Assembly (NCBI GenBank): GCA_002415085.1
Contig: DIBV01000006.1
Location: forward strand, 310,001 to 374,000
Reading direction: 5' to 3'
DNA: 64,000 bases
Source of the DNA: Arsukibacterium sp. UBA5043
Lineage (GTDB): Bacteria > Pseudomonadota > Gammaproteobacteria > Enterobacterales > Alteromonadaceae
Shown: positions 53,544-64,000 of the stretch, in pieces
Numbering within the stretch: the first letter of the stretch is position 1
How the letters are laid out: every line of letters starts with the position of its first letter
Position numbers and translations under genes: made by a program
Notes under the pieces: model-generated
What the model was told of the DNA's origin: nothing
Database searches by the model: none
The model's input: only the letters and a program-made list of their open reading frames with translations

Positions 53544-54674
53544 TTGACTAAGTCCGCCCTGCTCGTACTGGAAGACGGCACCGTATTTCACGGTACAGCC
53601 ATTGGCGCTGAAGGAGTTTCTGTAGGTGAGGTGGTGTTTAACACCTCGATGACCGGGTATCAGGAAATATTAACTGATCCCTCATACGCAGAGCAGATAG
53701 TAACACTCACTTACCCACATATTGGCAACACCGGTACCAATAGTGAAGACGAAGAATCCGGCCAGGTTTGGGCCAAAGGCCTGATTATCCGTGATCTTCC
53801 GCTGTTAGCCAGTAACTTTCGTAATCAACTCTCTCTTAGTCAATACCTGTCACAACATAATATCCTTGGTATCGCCGATATCGATACCCGTAAGTTAACC
53901 CGCATTTTGCGCGAAAAAGGTGCCCAAAACGGCTGTATTCTGGCCGGAGACAACCTTGACCAGGCCAAAGCACTGCAACTTGCTAAAGGCTTTGCCGGCC
54001 TGGCCGGAATGGATTTAGCCAAGGAAGTAAGCGTAAAACAGCAATATCAGTGGACTGAAGGCAGCTGGGCTTTAGGTGAAGGCCATCGCGCGGGCGCAGC
54101 TGAGCAATTTCATGTTGTCGCTTACGATTATGGCGTTAAGCGCAATATTCTGCGCATGCTGGCTGACCGTGGCTGCAAACTGACCGTAGTGCCGGCACAA
54201 ACCCCGGCCAGTGATGTGTTGGCCCTGAAGCCCGATGGTATTTTTCTGTCAAATGGTCCTGGCGACCCGGCACCGTGTGACTATGCCATTGCTGCGATTA
54301 AACAATTTTTAGAAACCGATATTCCGATGTTTGGTATTTGTTTAGGCCATCAATTACTGGCGCTTGCCAGCGGTGCCAAAACCTCGAAAATGAAGTTTGG
54401 TCACCATGGTGCCAACCACCCGGTGCAAAATGTTGATAGTAAAAAGGTGCTGATTACTGCCCAAAACCACGGTTTTGCGGTAGATGAAGCGACACTACCG
54501 GCCAATTTACGGGCCACCCATAAATCGCTGTTTGATGGTTCACTGCAGGGTATTCACCGCACTGATAAGCCGGCATTTAGTTTTCAGGGTCACCCTGAAG
54601 CCAGCCCCGGACCGCATGAAGCCTCTGAGCTGTTCGACCACTTTATTACGCTGATGCAACAGCACACAGCCTAA
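53544..54674 (+). CDS. carA: Carbamoyl phosphate synthetase, small (glutaminase) subunit
   Basis: 376 residues. TTG 53544 is chosen as start: it follows GGAGG with five bases spacing and gives [12 protein letters not shown], matching the E. coli N-terminus, whose carA also starts with UUG. An upstream TTG (53532) is less likely. The C-terminal class I amidotransferase domain has the catalytic Cys in FGICLGHQ and the His/Glu in [11 protein letters not shown]. It hydrolyses glutamine and channels ammonia to CarB for arginine and pyrimidine synthesis. Followed by carB after 30 bases. Confidence 0.96.
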   Translation: MTKSALLVLEDGTVFHGTAIGAEGVSVGEVVFNTSMTGYQEILTDPSYAEQIVTLTYPHIGNTGTNSEDEESGQVWAKGLIIRDLPLLASNFRNQLSLSQYLSQHNILGIADIDTRKLTRILREKGAQNGCILAGDNLDQAKALQLAKGFAGLAGMDLAKEVSVKQQYQWTEGSWALGEGHRAGAAEQFHVVAYDYGVKRNILRMLADRGCKLTVVPAQTPASDVLALKPDGIFLSNGPGDPAPCDYAIAAIKQFLETDIPMFGICLGHQLLALASGAKTSKMKFGHHGANHPVQNVDSKKVLITAQNHGFAVDEATLPANLRATHKSLFDGSLQGIHRTDKPAFSFQGHPEASPGPHEASELFDHFITLMQQHTA

Positions 54675-54704
54675 GCAAACACGAATTACGGAGAGAGCGA
54701 CCCC

Positions 54705-57700
54705 ATGCCAAAACGTACCGACATAAAAAGCATTCTGATTATTGGCGCCGGCCCTATCGTAATTGGCCAGGCCTGCGAATTTGACTACTCAGGCGCCCAG
54801 GCTTGTAAAGCACTGCGCGAAGAAGGTTACCGGGTCATTCTGGTGAACTCTAACCCTGCTACCATCATGACCGATCCTGAAATGGCCGATGCCACTTACA
54901 TTGAGCCGATTCACTGGCAGGTAGTGGAAAAAATTATTGAAAAAGAACGCCCTTGTGCAGTATTACCTACCATGGGTGGCCAAACTGCACTTAACTGTGC
55001 GCTGGATTTAGAGCGGCACGGTGTGCTGGCTAAATATAACGTGGAAATGATAGGTGCGACTGCGGATGCTATCGACAAAGCAGAAGACCGCAGCCGCTTT
55101 GATAAAGCGATGCGCTCCATTGGCCTGGCCTGCCCGCGGGCCGGCTTTGCCCATTCAATGGAAGAAGCTTATCAGGTACTGGATGATATTGGTTTCCCCT
55201 GTATTATCCGGCCGTCTTTTACCATGGGTGGTTCGGGCGGCGGTATTGCTTATAACCGCGAAGAATTTGAAGAAGTCTGTACCCGTGGCCTTGATTTATC
55301 GCCGACCAAAGAGCTGCTCATTGATGAGTCGTTAATTGGCTGGAAAGAATACGAAATGGAGGTGGTACGTGATAAAAACGATAACTGTATTATCGTCTGT
55401 GCCATCGAGAACTTTGATCCGATGGGCGTACATACCGGCGACTCGATCACGGTAGCTCCGGCGCAAACCCTGACCGACAAAGAATATCAGATTATGCGTA
55501 ATGCATCGCTGGCGGTACTTAGGGAAATTGGCGTTGAAACCGGCGGTTCTAACGTCCAGTTTGGGATTAACCCCGTTGATGGCCGGATGGTAATCATTGA
55601 GATGAACCCCAGGGTGTCACGCTCATCGGCCTTAGCGTCAAAAGCAACCGGTTTCCCGATAGCTAAAGTGGCGGCAAAACTGGCAGTGGGTTATACCCTG
55701 GATGAACTGGCCAATGACATTACCGGTGGCCGTACCCCGGCGTCGTTCGAGCCAAGCATCGATTATGTGGTGACTAAGGTGCCACGGTTTAACTTTGAAA
55801 AGTTTGCCGGAGCCAACGATCGCCTGACCACTCAGATGAAATCGGTGGGTGAAGTGATGGCCATCGGCCGTAACCAGCAGGAGTCGTTGCAAAAAGCGTT
55901 ACGTGGTTTGGAAATCGGCGTCTCTGGCCTGGACCCGATCATCGACCTGAGTCAGCCTGAAGCGAAAGAAAAATTAACCCGTGAACTGCGTGAGCCTGGT
56001 TCACACCGCATTTGGTACATTGCGGATGCGTTCCGTTTTGGTATGAGCATGGATGAAATCTTCAGCCTGACCAATATCGACCGCTGGTTTCTGGTACAGA
56101 TTGAAGATTTAGTGAAAGAAGAACAGTCGCTGGCGACAGATGGTTTTGCGGCCCTTGACGAAGTACGCTTAAAGCGACTGAAACGCAAAGGTTTCGCCGA
56201 CAGTCGCATCGCGGCCGTGTTGGGTGTCAGTGAAAACGAAGTACGCAAAAAGCGTCATGGCTACAAGTTACATCCGGTATACAAGCGGGTAGATACCTGC
56301 GCGGCAGAGTTTGCCTCAGATACCGCCTACATGTACAGCACCTACGATGAAGAGTGTGAAGCTGCGCCGACCAATCGTGACAAAATAATGATTATTGGCG
56401 GCGGCCCTAACCGGATTGGTCAGGGTATCGAATTCGATTACTGCTGTGTGCATGCCGCCCTGGCGCTGCGTGAAGATGGTTATGAAACCATTATGGTTAA
56501 CTGTAACCCGGAAACCGTATCAACCGACTATGATACCTCTGACCGGCTATACTTTGAGCCTATTACCTTAGAAGACGTACTGGAAATTGTGCGCATCGAG
56601 CAGCCAAAAGGCGTTATCGTCCAGTATGGCGGCCAGACGCCATTAAAATTAGCCCGGGCTCTTGAAGCGAATGGCGTGCCAATTATCGGCACTTCGCCCG
56701 ACGCGATTGACCGCGCTGAAGATCGCGAGCGCTTTCAGCAGGCCGTAGAGCGTTTGGGCTTAAAGCAGCCGCAAAATGCCACGGTAACCAGTGTCGAAGA
56801 AGCGTTATCGCGTGCCCATGAAATTGGCTTTCCGATGGTGGTGCGTCCGTCGTACGTATTGGGCGGCCGCGCTATGGAAATCGTTTACGATGACCAGGAT
56901 TTACGTCGTTACATGACAGAAGCTGTCAGCGTGTCGAATGACTCGCCGGTATTATTGGATAACTTCCTTGATGATGCGATTGAGGTGGATATCGATGCGA
57001 TCTGTGATGGCAAGGAAGTCATTATCGGCGGTATTATGGAGCATATCGAACAAGCCGGGGTGCACTCCGGGGATTCGGCCTGCTCATTACCACCACACAG
57101 CTTAAGTCCGGCTATTCAGGACGTGATGCGCGATCAGGTTAAAAAGCTGGCAATGGAGCTGGGCGTAGTAGGCTTAATGAATACCCAGTTCGCGGTAAAA
57201 GACAATGAGGTTTACTTAATCGAAGTTAACCCACGTGCTGCCCGTACCGTACCTTTCGTGTCAAAAGCGACAGGGGTGGCGGTGGCCAAAGTTGGTGCCC
57301 GCTGTATGGCGGGGCAGTCACTGGCGTCGCAAGGTATTACCAAAGAAATTATTCCACCGTATTTCTCGGTGAAAGAAGTGGTCATTCCGTTTAATAAATT
57401 CCCGGGCGTTGACCCTATTCTTGGCCCTGAGATGCGTTCTACTGGTGAAGTAATGGGTATAGGCGATACTTTCGAAGAAGCCTTTGCCAAAGGTGAGCTG
57501 GGTTCGGGTACCTTGATCCCAACCGGTGGCCGTGCCTTGCTTTCGGTACGTGACAGCGATAAAGTGCGCGTTGTTGAGCTGGCAAAACGGATGGTGGAAA
57601 TTGGTTTTGAGCTTGACGCCACTGGCGGCACTGCTAGAGCACTGGCGGCTGCAGGGGTGCCATGTCGTACTGTGAACAAAGTGTACGAAGGCCGGCCGCA

Positions 57701-57926
57701 TATTCTGGACCGGATTAAAAACGGCGAATACAGTTACATTGTTAACACCACCGAAGGGCGCCAGGCTATTGAAGACTCTAAAGTTTTACGCCGTGGTGCA
57801 CTGCAGCATAAAGCCAACTATACTACAACGCTTAACGCTGCATTTGCGACGTGTAAAGCAAATACAGCCAGTGCTTTTAATAACGTCAATTCTATTCAGG
57901 AATTACATAAGAGAGTGAACGGATGA
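54705..57926 (+). CDS. carB: Carbamoyl phosphate synthetase, large subunit
   Basis: 1073 residues, same length as the E. coli enzyme. Two homologous ATP-grasp halves (about 1-400 and 555-935), oligomerisation domain (about 400-550) and C-terminal allosteric domain (about 936-1073). [17 protein letters not shown] opens the first half and [17 protein letters not shown] the second. Makes carbamoyl phosphate from bicarbonate, ammonia and two ATP; UMP inhibits and ornithine activates through the C-terminal domain. Operon with carA; its end overlaps greA by 4 bases (ATGA), an unusual but known neighbour. Confidence 0.98.
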   Translation: MPKRTDIKSILIIGAGPIVIGQACEFDYSGAQACKALREEGYRVILVNSNPATIMTDPEMADATYIEPIHWQVVEKIIEKERPCAVLPTMGGQTALNCALDLERHGVLAKYNVEMIGATADAIDKAEDRSRFDKAMRSIGLACPRAGFAHSMEEAYQVLDDIGFPCIIRPSFTMGGSGGGIAYNREEFEEVCTRGLDLSPTKELLIDESLIGWKEYEMEVVRDKNDNCIIVCAIENFDPMGVHTGDSITVAPAQTLTDKEYQIMRNASLAVLREIGVETGGSNVQFGINPVDGRMVIIEMNPRVSRSSALASKATGFPIAKVAAKLAVGYTLDELANDITGGRTPASFEPSIDYVVTKVPRFNFEKFAGANDRLTTQMKSVGEVMAIGRNQQESLQKALRGLEIGVSGLDPIIDLSQPEAKEKLTRELREPGSHRIWYIADAFRFGMSMDEIFSLTNIDRWFLVQIEDLVKEEQSLATDGFAALDEVRLKRLKRKGFADSRIAAVLGVSENEVRKKRHGYKLHPVYKRVDTCAAEFASDTAYMYSTYDEECEAAPTNRDKIMIIGGGPNRIGQGIEFDYCCVHAALALREDGYETIMVNCNPETVSTDYDTSDRLYFEPITLEDVLEIVRIEQPKGVIVQYGGQTPLKLARALEANGVPIIGTSPDAIDRAEDRERFQQAVERLGLKQPQNATVTSVEEALSRAHEIGFPMVVRPSYVLGGRAMEIVYDDQDLRRYMTEAVSVSNDSPVLLDNFLDDAIEVDIDAICDGKEVIIGGIMEHIEQAGVHSGDSACSLPPHSLSPAIQDVMRDQVKKLAMELGVVGLMNTQFAVKDNEVYLIEVNPRAARTVPFVSKATGVAVAKVGARCMAGQSLASQGITKEIIPPYFSVKEVVIPFNKFPGVDPILGPEMRSTGEVMGIGDTFEEAFAKGELGSGTLIPTGGRALLSVRDSDKVRVVELAKRMVEIGFELDATGGTARALAAAGVPCRTVNKVYEGRPHILDRIKNGEYSYIVNTTEGRQAIEDSKVLRRGALQHKANYTTTLNAAFATCKANTASAFNNVNSIQELHKRVNG

Positions 57927-58399
57927 GTCAAATTCCGATGACAGTTCAGGGCGCAGAAGCATTGCGGATTGAACTGCACGAGCTTAAATCGGTAAAGCGG
58001 CCTGCCATTATTCAGGCTATTGCTGAAGCCCGCGCCCATGGTGATTTAAAAGAAAACGCCGAATACCACGCTGCCCGGGAGCAGCAAGGCTTTTGTGAAG
58101 GCCGTATTCAGGATATCGAAGGTAAACTGTCTAATGCACAGATTATTGATATCAGCAAAATGCCAAACAACGGCAAAGTTATTTTTGGCGCCACGGTCTC
58201 TATTTTAAACTTGGATACCGACGAAGAAGTGACTTACCGCATCGTAGGTGATGACGAAGCAGATATTAAAAACAATTTAATTTCTGTTAATTCACCCATC
58301 GCCCGCGGTTTAATTGGCAAAACAACCGATGACGTTGCAAATATTACTACCCCGAAAGGTGTGGTTGAGTTTGAAATAACGGACGTTAAATATATCTGA
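57923..58399 (+). CDS. greA: Transcription elongation factor GreA
   Basis: 158 residues (E. coli 158). N-terminal coiled coil with the catalytic acidic tip in [20 protein letters not shown] (about 33-52; Asp/Glu of DLKENAEY) and the C-terminal FKBP-like domain ending [12 protein letters not shown]. GreA binds backtracked RNA polymerase and stimulates transcript cleavage. The start overlaps the carB stop by four bases, so it is co-translated with carAB, and a terminator follows. Confidence 0.97.
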   Translation: MSQIPMTVQGAEALRIELHELKSVKRPAIIQAIAEARAHGDLKENAEYHAAREQQGFCEGRIQDIEGKLSNAQIIDISKMPNNGKVIFGATVSILNLDTDEEVTYRIVGDDEADIKNNLISVNSPIARGLIGKTTDDVANITTPKGVVEFEITDVKYI

Positions 58400-58420
58400 C
58401 GCTAAAAGCGTTAACTGACT

Positions 58421-58451
58421 AAAAACGCCAGGCTTGCCCTGGCGTTTTTTT
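58421..58451 (+). terminator. Terminator of carA-carB-greA
   Basis: A stem AACGCCAGG/CCTGGCGTT with a CTTGC loop and a T-run. Confidence 0.92.
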
Positions 58452-58462
58452 ATTTGAAAATC

Positions 58463-58536
58463 TGGAGCGGGTGGCGGGAATCGAACCCGTGTCTAAAGCT
58501 TGGGAAGCTTTCATTCTGCCATTGAACTACACCCGC
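58463..58536 (-). tRNA. glyU: tRNA-Gly (anticodon CCC)
   Basis: 74 bases with encoded CCA. Acceptor stem GCGGGTG pairs with CACCCGC; T arm GGGTTCGATTCCC; anticodon arm AAAGC-TTCCCAA-GCTTT gives CCC, reading GGG. The sequence closely resembles E. coli glyU. It lies opposite to greA, between terminator and a gene-free stretch (58537-58747) in which I see nothing more than a short AGCAGC-rich segment and the ribosome site of the next gene. Confidence 0.96.
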
Positions 58537-58747
58537 CAATAGCACTGCGCTAAATTACTGCAATGCTTACTATGCAGTCAACTGTCAGGTACCTGGGTAG
58601 GTTGCTTTTTATCAGGGTGTTGCACTTTCCTGATTAATTCGAGCGCTATCTGTGTTGCAGCAGCAATAGCAGCTGCTAACCTTTATGTTATTAACGGCGG
58701 TGAAAGACCGTATCAACACCTTACTGACCCCAAAGAAGGAGCACACT

Positions 58748-59014
58748 ATGGCAGGCGGATGGTCGCGTGATGGCGCGGTGCAGGATCAAATTGATGCGAG
58801 CGTGGATGATGCGGTGCAACGGGTCCGGAATAAATTAACAGTGGGTGATAGTGCAGTTCATTGTGAGGAATGTGACAAGCGTATTCCTGAGCAGCGGCGT
58901 GAGGCGGTGCCGGGCGTTCGTTTGTGTATTGCCTGCCAGGCCGCATTTGAAAAAAAGGACAAGCAAGCTGGTGGCATTAACCGTCGCGGCAGCAAGGACA
59001 GTCAACTAAGATAA
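58748..59014 (+). CDS. ybiI: DksA/TraR-type zinc finger protein (YbiI-like)
   Basis: 88 residues from ATG 58748 (AAGGAG seven bases before it; the longer frame from 58685 is rejected). Similar in length and sequence to E. coli YbiI: GGWSRDGAVQDQI start, a CEEC-x17-CIAC zinc finger (about 40-65, with RREAVPGVRLC) and the end NRRGSKDSQLR. This family is related to DksA but lacks the long coiled coil tip, and its role in transcription is unclear. Monocistronic. Confidence 0.9.
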   Translation: MAGGWSRDGAVQDQIDASVDDAVQRVRNKLTVGDSAVHCEECDKRIPEQRREAVPGVRLCIACQAAFEKKDKQAGGINRRGSKDSQLR

Positions 59015-59067
59015 CGATACAGCGACAATTGGTCTGATTACATGGCTATAGGGATAAACAGACATAA

Positions 59068-59515
59068 ATGGAAATTCGTAAATACTGGCGTGTAGTTCGA
59101 CGCATCTGGATAACCGTGGCCCTCAGTGCAACGGCCATATTCGTTATATGGTCGTTGTATGCTTACCGGGCCGACACTGAGGCTAAAACGGCAGCCGTCA
59201 GTGATGCTAATGTTGCGGTTAGCTTTACTGACGGTATCTGGCAGTTTAAACCTGCAATAGGGTTGCAACCAACCACACAGCTGTTTTTCCCGGGATGGAC
59301 TGGCATCACCCCGGAAGGTAAGAGCAAACGCCTATTTATTGCCTGAACATACACACTGGTTGTGGATAGAAGGGGCGAATCACTCCCAGTTTGGCTGGTA
59401 TGGTTTCCAGCCGATGGATAAAAAAGCCACCATTTCTGCTGCAGAGCAGCGAAGAGTAATGACGGATGCCGTTATTGGGCTTTTACAGTTAATTGAAGAA
59501 AGTAACACTCTTTAA
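59068..59515 (+). pseudogene. Alpha/beta hydrolase remnant with internal deletion and frameshift
   Basis: An opening frame (59068-59346) encodes a membrane/leader segment (about 12-32) and the start of an alpha/beta-hydrolase fold, LFFPGW. It then runs into a stop. From about 59310 a second frame continues as ANAYLLPEHTHWLWIEG, ANHSQFGWYG and KATISAAEQRR to the TAA at 59515. This is the C-terminal end of the same hydrolase family, including the catalytic histidine loop (NHxQFG). The central part with the nucleophile elbow (GxSxG) is missing. So it looks like a gene that lost about 150 or more residues. The exact junction cannot be placed. Confidence 0.7.
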
Positions 59516-59528
59516 ATACCGAATCAGA

Positions 59529-61292
59529 TTATTCGGCTGCATCAGAATAAGTATCAGAATTATGGTAACGGCCACTGTAATCAAAGAAAATATCCAGTTG
59601 CTGCCAGCCTTTGGCCTGCTTTTTAAGCAGAATAAGTTGCGGCATGCGGAATATATGCTGATCCGCTACCAGCTCGCTGGCAGTATGATATTTCTTTTGT
59701 GTAATACCGGGCGTGCGACTGTGCGGTTTAATAAATAACGCATATACAGCCCGGCGCTGTGCCACTGTTTGCATTTTAAAATAGCGGTAAAACGGATTAC
59801 CGTCATTGTCCTGGTAATGTACTTTTAAATCGCCATTATGATCAAAAAGTTGCATCTGCTGGCAGCGAAATAAATGATGATGCTGCTTACTGAGCACTTC
59901 TTTTAAGCGTTTATCCGGATCAATGAGCTGTGACTGACACTGTTGGCATTGCCGGGCGGCAATATCATTCTCGCCGCCGCAGTCCGGGCATATTCTGGCT
60001 CTGAAGCGGTAACTGCATTGCTTGGCTGCGGCGCCCGTATGGTGCGCCAGTAATCCCTGGCAGCGCCTGCCATAGTGCTCAATAAGATCGCCGTCGCTAT
60101 CAGTAAGCCCCCAGAAAATATTGGCAAAGCCACACTCAGGGCAGGGTACCTGCACCGGCACCGACTTGCTGCTCGGGCGCGGGCTGCCTACTTCCGGATA
60201 AAACAAATCGTAGCCATTGGCCGCGTAGTCAATGATTAGGCACTGCTTTTTGTCCGGCGCACTGCGCAGGCCTCTACCGACCATTTGCTGAAATAAACTT
60301 ACCGATGCGGTGGGTCTCAAGATAGCAATTAAATCGACATGAGGCGCATCGAAGCCGGTAGTCAATACCGCCACATTCACCAGAAACTTCAGTTGTTTTG
60401 CTTTAAATGCTGCGATCAACTGATCACGTTCTTTGTCAGGCGTTGTCGCGATAAGCAGCGCCGCGTTCTGGTTATGCTGTTGCAGCAGGCTTAGCACTTC
60501 ATTGGCGTGACGCACCGTAGCCGCAAAAATAATAACACCCTGCTTACTGGCGGCCAGTTGAACTAACTGGCCAGCAATCAGCTTTGTAGCCCGGCCCATT
60601 TTTCCCAGCACAGATTCAATCTGTTGTTCGCTATAATCCATCCCGCTCAAAGGCTGCAGGGCGCTAAAGTCATACTGAGCGGCCAACCCATCGAGCAATA
60701 TCGGTTTAGCCAGATACCCTTGGTTAATTAACGGTCTTAACGGCAGATCGAAAATACAATGTTCGAAACTGGCATTTTCAGCAGAGCCAATCCGGCCATG
60801 ATAATGACTCTGATAGATCCAGCCAGTACCTAATCGATAAGGGGTGGCAGTCAGGCCCAGAATTTTCAGCGCGGGGTTTTGCCGGCGCAATTGTGTGAAT
60901 AACAGTTGGTACTGGCTATCAGCATTCAAACTAACCCGGTGACACTCGTCAATAATCAGTAAGGAAAATGCCTGATTGAACTGCGCCAGATTACGAGCAG
61001 CGGATTGGACGCTGGCAATCACCGTTTTCGCCGAACTGTCTTTCTGATTAAGACCAGCGGCATAAATACTGGCAGGCTGGCTGAGTAATCCCACTTTCTC
61101 AGCGTTCTGGGCAACCAGCTCTTTCACATGAGTAAGAATAAGCACCCGCCCGTGCGCTATCCTGGCCAGTTCTGCCAACACCAGGCTTTTGCCCGCGCCG
61201 GTAGGTAGTACCATGACTGCGGACTGATGACTCTGTTTAAAGTGGGCGATAGCTGTGGCAACGGCCTGCTGCTGGTAGTCTCTTAATTTCAT
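59529..61292 (-). CDS. radD: DEAD/DEAH ATPase RadD (YejH)
   Basis: 587 residues (E. coli RadD 586). Superfamily 2 helicase-like core: PTGAGKS (about 30-36), IIDECHR (DECH box), TATPYRLGTGW, then QMVGRGLRS (motif VI) and zinc-binding cysteines CPECGFAN, CPDCGGEN and CQQCQ. RadD interacts with SSB and aids RecA-dependent repair and crosslink tolerance. It is convergent to the hydrolase pseudogene. No LexA box is seen upstream. Confidence 0.92.
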   Translation of the reverse strand: MKLRDYQQQAVATAIAHFKQSHQSAVMVLPTGAGKSLVLAELARIAHGRVLILTHVKELVAQNAEKVGLLSQPASIYAAGLNQKDSSAKTVIASVQSAARNLAQFNQAFSLLIIDECHRVSLNADSQYQLLFTQLRRQNPALKILGLTATPYRLGTGWIYQSHYHGRIGSAENASFEHCIFDLPLRPLINQGYLAKPILLDGLAAQYDFSALQPLSGMDYSEQQIESVLGKMGRATKLIAGQLVQLAASKQGVIIFAATVRHANEVLSLLQQHNQNAALLIATTPDKERDQLIAAFKAKQLKFLVNVAVLTTGFDAPHVDLIAILRPTASVSLFQQMVGRGLRSAPDKKQCLIIDYAANGYDLFYPEVGSPRPSSKSVPVQVPCPECGFANIFWGLTDSDGDLIEHYGRRCQGLLAHHTGAAAKQCSYRFRARICPDCGGENDIAARQCQQCQSQLIDPDKRLKEVLSKQHHHLFRCQQMQLFDHNGDLKVHYQDNDGNPFYRYFKMQTVAQRRAVYALFIKPHSRTPGITQKKYHTASELVADQHIFRMPQLILLKKQAKGWQQLDIFFDYSGRYHNSDTYSDAAE

Positions 61293-61446
61293 AATCTTAG
61301 TGGCTTATCGGGTTTTTAATTTGCTTATTAGCTGCTGGTAACTTCAATGAGCTATCTATTCATAAATATTTACAATTTAAACACAGGTCAGAGTTTAGAT
61401 TTACCGCGTATAGGGTACAGTAACCAGGCTATAGCGGGAGTAATTA

Positions 61447-61848
61447 ATGAAAAATAAAAAAGCGTTCAGTCTTGCTGTTGAACAACGGGTGTTGTGGGTA
61501 CGGGCAGATGGCATCTGGAATGAAAGAACCGCAAAAGATTATGTGCTGGAGCTTCGCACCCTGGTGCAGGGTCTGATCGCTCAGCCCTGGGCAATTGTGT
61601 TGGATATCCGGCACTGGCAACTTAGCCCGGCAGCGGTTTTCGGTATCTTAAAAGACAATACCCATTGGTGCTTTGAGCATAATTTAATGCACGTTGAAAT
61701 CATTTATGCCGACAATGCAGTGGTGATGTGGCAGTTTGAGAAAGCGACAGAAGTGGACAACCGGCCGGCAAGTTTGATCAGTCAGGTTGCAATAGACGAT
61801 AAAGCTGCCCGCATCGCGCTGCAGACAGCGGGCTATCTGGCCGGATAA
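61447..61848 (+). CDS. Hypothetical STAS/SpoIIAA-like protein
   Basis: 133 residues. Not firmly recognised. The pattern of a beta strand, GIWNERTAKDYVLELRTLV, an Asp-containing strand (AIVLDIRHWQLSP) and alternating helices and strands is reminiscent of SpoIIAA-like STAS folds found as orphan proteins in related bacteria. No signal peptide or membrane helix, so cytoplasmic. It ends one base from the converging yhbY. Confidence 0.5.
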   Translation: MKNKKAFSLAVEQRVLWVRADGIWNERTAKDYVLELRTLVQGLIAQPWAIVLDIRHWQLSPAAVFGILKDNTHWCFEHNLMHVEIIYADNAVVMWQFEKATEVDNRPASLISQVAIDDKAARIALQTAGYLAG

Positions 61849-61849
61849 A

Positions 61850-62146
61850 TCAGTTACGTGGCAACTGAATTTTTTTGGCTTCGCTCTGGCGATACAGTAC
61901 CAGCGTTTTACCAATAACCTGTACTTTTTCAGCTTTGGTTTCCCGGATAATTGCATCCATGATCAGTACTTTTTGCTCGCGATCTTCGGTCGGCACTTTA
62001 ATTTTAATTAACTCATGAAAACCCAGCGCCACTTCAATCTCAGCGATCACGCCTTCCGTCAGGCCATTGCCACCCAGTAAAATTACGGGTTTAAGCTCAT
62101 GGGCTTTGGCTTTTAAAAATTGTTTTTGTTTATTGGTTAAACTCAT
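61850..62146 (-). CDS. yhbY: Ribosome-assembly RNA-binding protein YhbY (CRM domain)
   Basis: 98 residues (E. coli 97). The CRM domain is complete: [20 protein letters not shown] opening, GxxG loop (GGNGLTEGV), [13 protein letters not shown], and end [10 protein letters not shown]. Binds precursor 50S subunits near the 23S rRNA. It is divergent from rlmE, also a 50S factor; this pair with ftsH following is conserved in gammaproteobacteria. Confidence 0.95.
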   Translation of the reverse strand: MSLTNKQKQFLKAKAHELKPVILLGGNGLTEGVIAEIEVALGFHELIKIKVPTEDREQKVLIMDAIIRETKAEKVQVIGKTLVLYRQSEAKKIQLPRN

Positions 62147-62228
62147 ATGGGTAGAATATCCAGATTCAAGCTTGATTTTTGCCTATTGTAGCGCCATCTC
62201 AGGCATAACACTATTTAAGAGTGGTACT

Positions 62229-62858
62229 ATGACCAAGAAAAAGCGTTCTGCCAGTTCAACCCGATGGTTAAAAGAGCATTTTGATGATCATTTTGTGCAA
62301 AAAGCACAAAAGTTGGGTTTGCGGTCGCGGGCTTCGTTTAAGTTGGAAGAAATTCAGCAGCAGGATAAGCTGATGAAGCCGGGAATGACAGTGGTCGACT
62401 TAGGTTCAGCGCCAGGCAGCTGGTCGCAATACGTTGTAGGTGTCGTCGGACAAAGTGGCACGGTGATAGCGTGTGACATATTGCCGATGGATCCTCTGGC
62501 AGGTGTCGCTTTTTTGCAGGGAGATTTTCGGGAGGAAGCTGTTTTGGACGCATTACTGAGCCGGATCGGTGGTAAAACCGTAGATGTGGTACTATCTGAT
62601 ATGGCGCCAAATATGAGCGGTAATGATACAACCGATCAGGCCCGTTCAATGTATCTGGTAGAACTGGCTTTAGATATGTGTGGAAAAACATTGAAGCAAA
62701 ATGGTAGTTTTGTTGTCAAAGTGTTTCAGGGTGATGGCTTTGAAGCCTTTTTGAAGGATATCAGAGCGTTATTTACCACAGTAAAAATACGCAAGCCCGA
62801 TTCATCCCGTGCCAGGTCTCGGGAAACATATATCGTGGCGACCGGCTTCAAAGTCTAG
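62229..62858 (+). CDS. rlmE: 23S rRNA 2'-O-ribose U2552 methyltransferase
   Basis: 209 residues (E. coli 209) from ATG 62229; the longer frame from 62067 is rejected as it runs through yhbY's promoter side. Class I SAM methyltransferase: [10 protein letters not shown] (catalytic Lys), [11 protein letters not shown] (SAM loop), [13 protein letters not shown] (catalytic Asp) and [10 protein letters not shown] (Lys), the K-D-K-E set. Modifies U2552 in the A loop during late 50S assembly. Next gene is ftsH, 45 bases downstream. Confidence 0.96.
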   Translation: MTKKKRSASSTRWLKEHFDDHFVQKAQKLGLRSRASFKLEEIQQQDKLMKPGMTVVDLGSAPGSWSQYVVGVVGQSGTVIACDILPMDPLAGVAFLQGDFREEAVLDALLSRIGGKTVDVVLSDMAPNMSGNDTTDQARSMYLVELALDMCGKTLKQNGSFVVKVFQGDGFEAFLKDIRALFTTVKIRKPDSSRARSRETYIVATGFKV

Positions 62859-62903
62859 TAAAGTAGCCGGTAAATTTTTTTTAGCGAAGATGAGGTTATA
62901 ACC

Positions 62904-64000
62904 TTGAGCGACATGGCAAAAAATCTGATTGTCTGGTTGGTTATCGCAGTAGTACTGATGTCGGTGTTTAACAGCTTCGGCCCCAGTGAAAATGCAGACA
63001 GGCAAACCAGTTACACCCAGTTTATTAAAGACGTAAATCAGGGCCAGATCCGTGATGTCAAGATTGAGCGCAGCGGCGTGATTACCGGTTTACGCAGCAG
63101 CGGCGAGCGGTTTGAAACGGTATTGCCAGTGAATGATCCTGGTTTAATAAAAGATTTATTCGACCATGACGTACGGGTTGTTGGCGCTAAACCAGAGGAA
63201 AGCAGCTGGTTAGCCACTATTTTTATTTCCTGGTTCCCGATGTTGTTGTTAATTGGGGTTTGGATTTTCTTCATGCGCCAGATGCAGGGCGGCGGTGGCA
63301 AAGGTGCGATGTCGTTTGGTAAGAGTAAAGCGCGTCTGATGGGCGAAGACCAAATCAAAACGACTTTTGCCGATGTTGCCGGCTGCGACGAAGCCAAAGA
63401 AGAAGTGTCTGAGCTGGTTGACTATCTGCGTGATCCGTCACGTTTTCAAAAGCTCGGTGGCAAAATTCCTAAAGGCGTGTTGATGGTAGGCCCGCCTGGC
63501 ACGGGTAAAACCTTATTGGCTAAAGCGATAGCCGGTGAAGCGAAAGTGCCGTTTTTCACTATTTCTGGTTCTGATTTTGTTGAAATGTTTGTTGGTGTTG
63601 GTGCATCGCGGGTACGCGACATGTTCGAACAAGCCAAGAAGGCTGCACCCTGTATTATTTTCATCGATGAAATTGATGCGGTCGGCCGGCAGCGCGGTGC
63701 TGGTTTGGGGGGTGGTCATGATGAGCGTGAACAAACGTTAAACCAGATGTTGGTCGAGATGGATGGTTTTGACGGCAACGAAGGGATTATCGTCATCGCT
63801 GCCACTAACCGGCCAGATGTGCTTGACCCCGCATTGTTACGCCCGGGCAGGTTTGACCGTCAGGTAGTGGTAGGGTTACCCGATGTCAAAGGTCGTGAGC
63901 AGATTTTGAAAGTCCACATGCGTAAAGTGCCATTAGCCGATGGGGTTGATCCCTCAGTGATTGCCCGTGGTACGCCGGGTTTCTCAGGCGCCGATTTGGC
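62904..64000 (+). CDS. ftsH: ATP-dependent membrane protease FtsH (3' end outside window)
   Basis: About 366 residues of an enzyme near 640 residues. TTG 62904 is chosen: GAGG lies eight bases before it, and it gives MSDMAKNL, the start also annotated for E. coli; ATG 62913 is the alternative. Two membrane helices (about 8-25 and 100-125) flank a periplasmic domain; the AAA+ domain has Walker A GPPGTGKT, Walker B IIFIDEID and the FVG pore loop. The zinc HEAGH protease part is beyond the window edge. Degrades membrane proteins, sigma-32 and LpxC in related bacteria. Confidence 0.97.
   Translation, partial: MSDMAKNLIVWLVIAVVLMSVFNSFGPSENADRQTSYTQFIKDVNQGQIRDVKIERSGVITGLRSSGERFETVLPVNDPGLIKDLFDHDVRVVGAKPEESSWLATIFISWFPMLLLIGVWIFFMRQMQGGGGKGAMSFGKSKARLMGEDQIKTTFADVAGCDEAKEEVSELVDYLRDPSRFQKLGGKIPKGVLMVGPPGTGKTLLAKAIAGEAKVPFFTISGSDFVEMFVGVGASRVRDMFEQAKKAAPCIIFIDEIDAVGRQRGAGLGGGHDEREQTLNQMLVEMDGFDGNEGIIVIAATNRPDVLDPALLRPGRFDRQVVVGLPDVKGREQILKVHMRKVPLADGVDPSVIARGTPGFSGADL

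Overview
The window reads as an ordinary chromosomal stretch of a marine or aquatic gammaproteobacterium. Most proteins look like those of the Alteromonadales and their relatives (Rheinheimera, Alishewanella, Arsukibacterium type). Reasons: gammaproteobacterial gene pairs (ratA-rnfH opposite smpB-ssrA, recN beside nadK and grpE, carAB-greA, yhbY opposite rlmE-ftsH), a tmRNA tag identical to that of E. coli, FtsH, GlnB and CarB close to E. coli, and a Shewanella-type Dld-II D-lactate dehydrogenase. The genus is an inference; no rRNA gene is present to settle it. Coding density is high, and I saw no insertion sequence, prophage or CRISPR array.

Layout. 1-1.2 kb: end of a minor-pilin locus (PilE, FimT-like). 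1.3-4.8 kb: nadE, glnB, a transglutaminase-like/TPR lipoprotein and an M28 peptidase. 4.8-9.2 kb: a three-gene operon of different photolyase/cryptochrome classes behind a candidate singlet-oxygen (ECF sigma-E/ChrR type) promoter. 9.4-12.7 kb: a zinc-uptake-like set (ZrgA-like, DUF3299, ABC ATPase, permease). 12.7-19.3 kb: a DUF457 membrane hydrolase, an orphan PEP-CTERM-type acyltransferase, arfB, an amidohydrolase and a diguanylate cyclase. 19.4-26.4 kb: ssrA, smpB, ratA, rnfH, bamE, recN (two LexA boxes), nadK, hrcA, grpE. 26.6-30.4 kb: a sugar kinase and D-lactate dehydrogenase.

30.5-38.0 kb is a signalling island: two histidine kinases, a receiver and a diguanylate cyclase that carries its own Hpt domain, apparently one phosphorelay ending in c-di-GMP. 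38.1-41.3 kb is dnaK-dnaJ behind a sigma-32 promoter. 42.3-45.1 kb holds the best candidate for an undescribed system: a tightly packed set of a twin-arginine-like exported protein, a 64-residue protein, an HprK-related kinase A and a nucleotidyltransferase-fold protein. 45-52 kb: NhaC antiporter, a transporter-acyltransferase fusion, a TPR protein, a SCO protein and a YqhD-like dehydrogenase, followed by a long fold-back element. 52.5-58.4 kb: dapB, carA, carB, greA, with a terminator-like leader before carA. 58.4-64 kb: tRNA-Gly(CCC), a DksA-type zinc finger, an internally deleted alpha/beta-hydrolase pseudogene, radD, yhbY, rlmE and the start of ftsH.

Themes: protein quality control and ribosome rescue (tmRNA/SmpB, ArfB, HrcA/GrpE/DnaK/DnaJ, FtsH, an M48 protease); DNA repair under light and damage control (photolyases, RecN, RadD); and c-di-GMP signalling (two cyclases). 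Promoter, operator and copy-number statements are pattern readings only. No database search was run.
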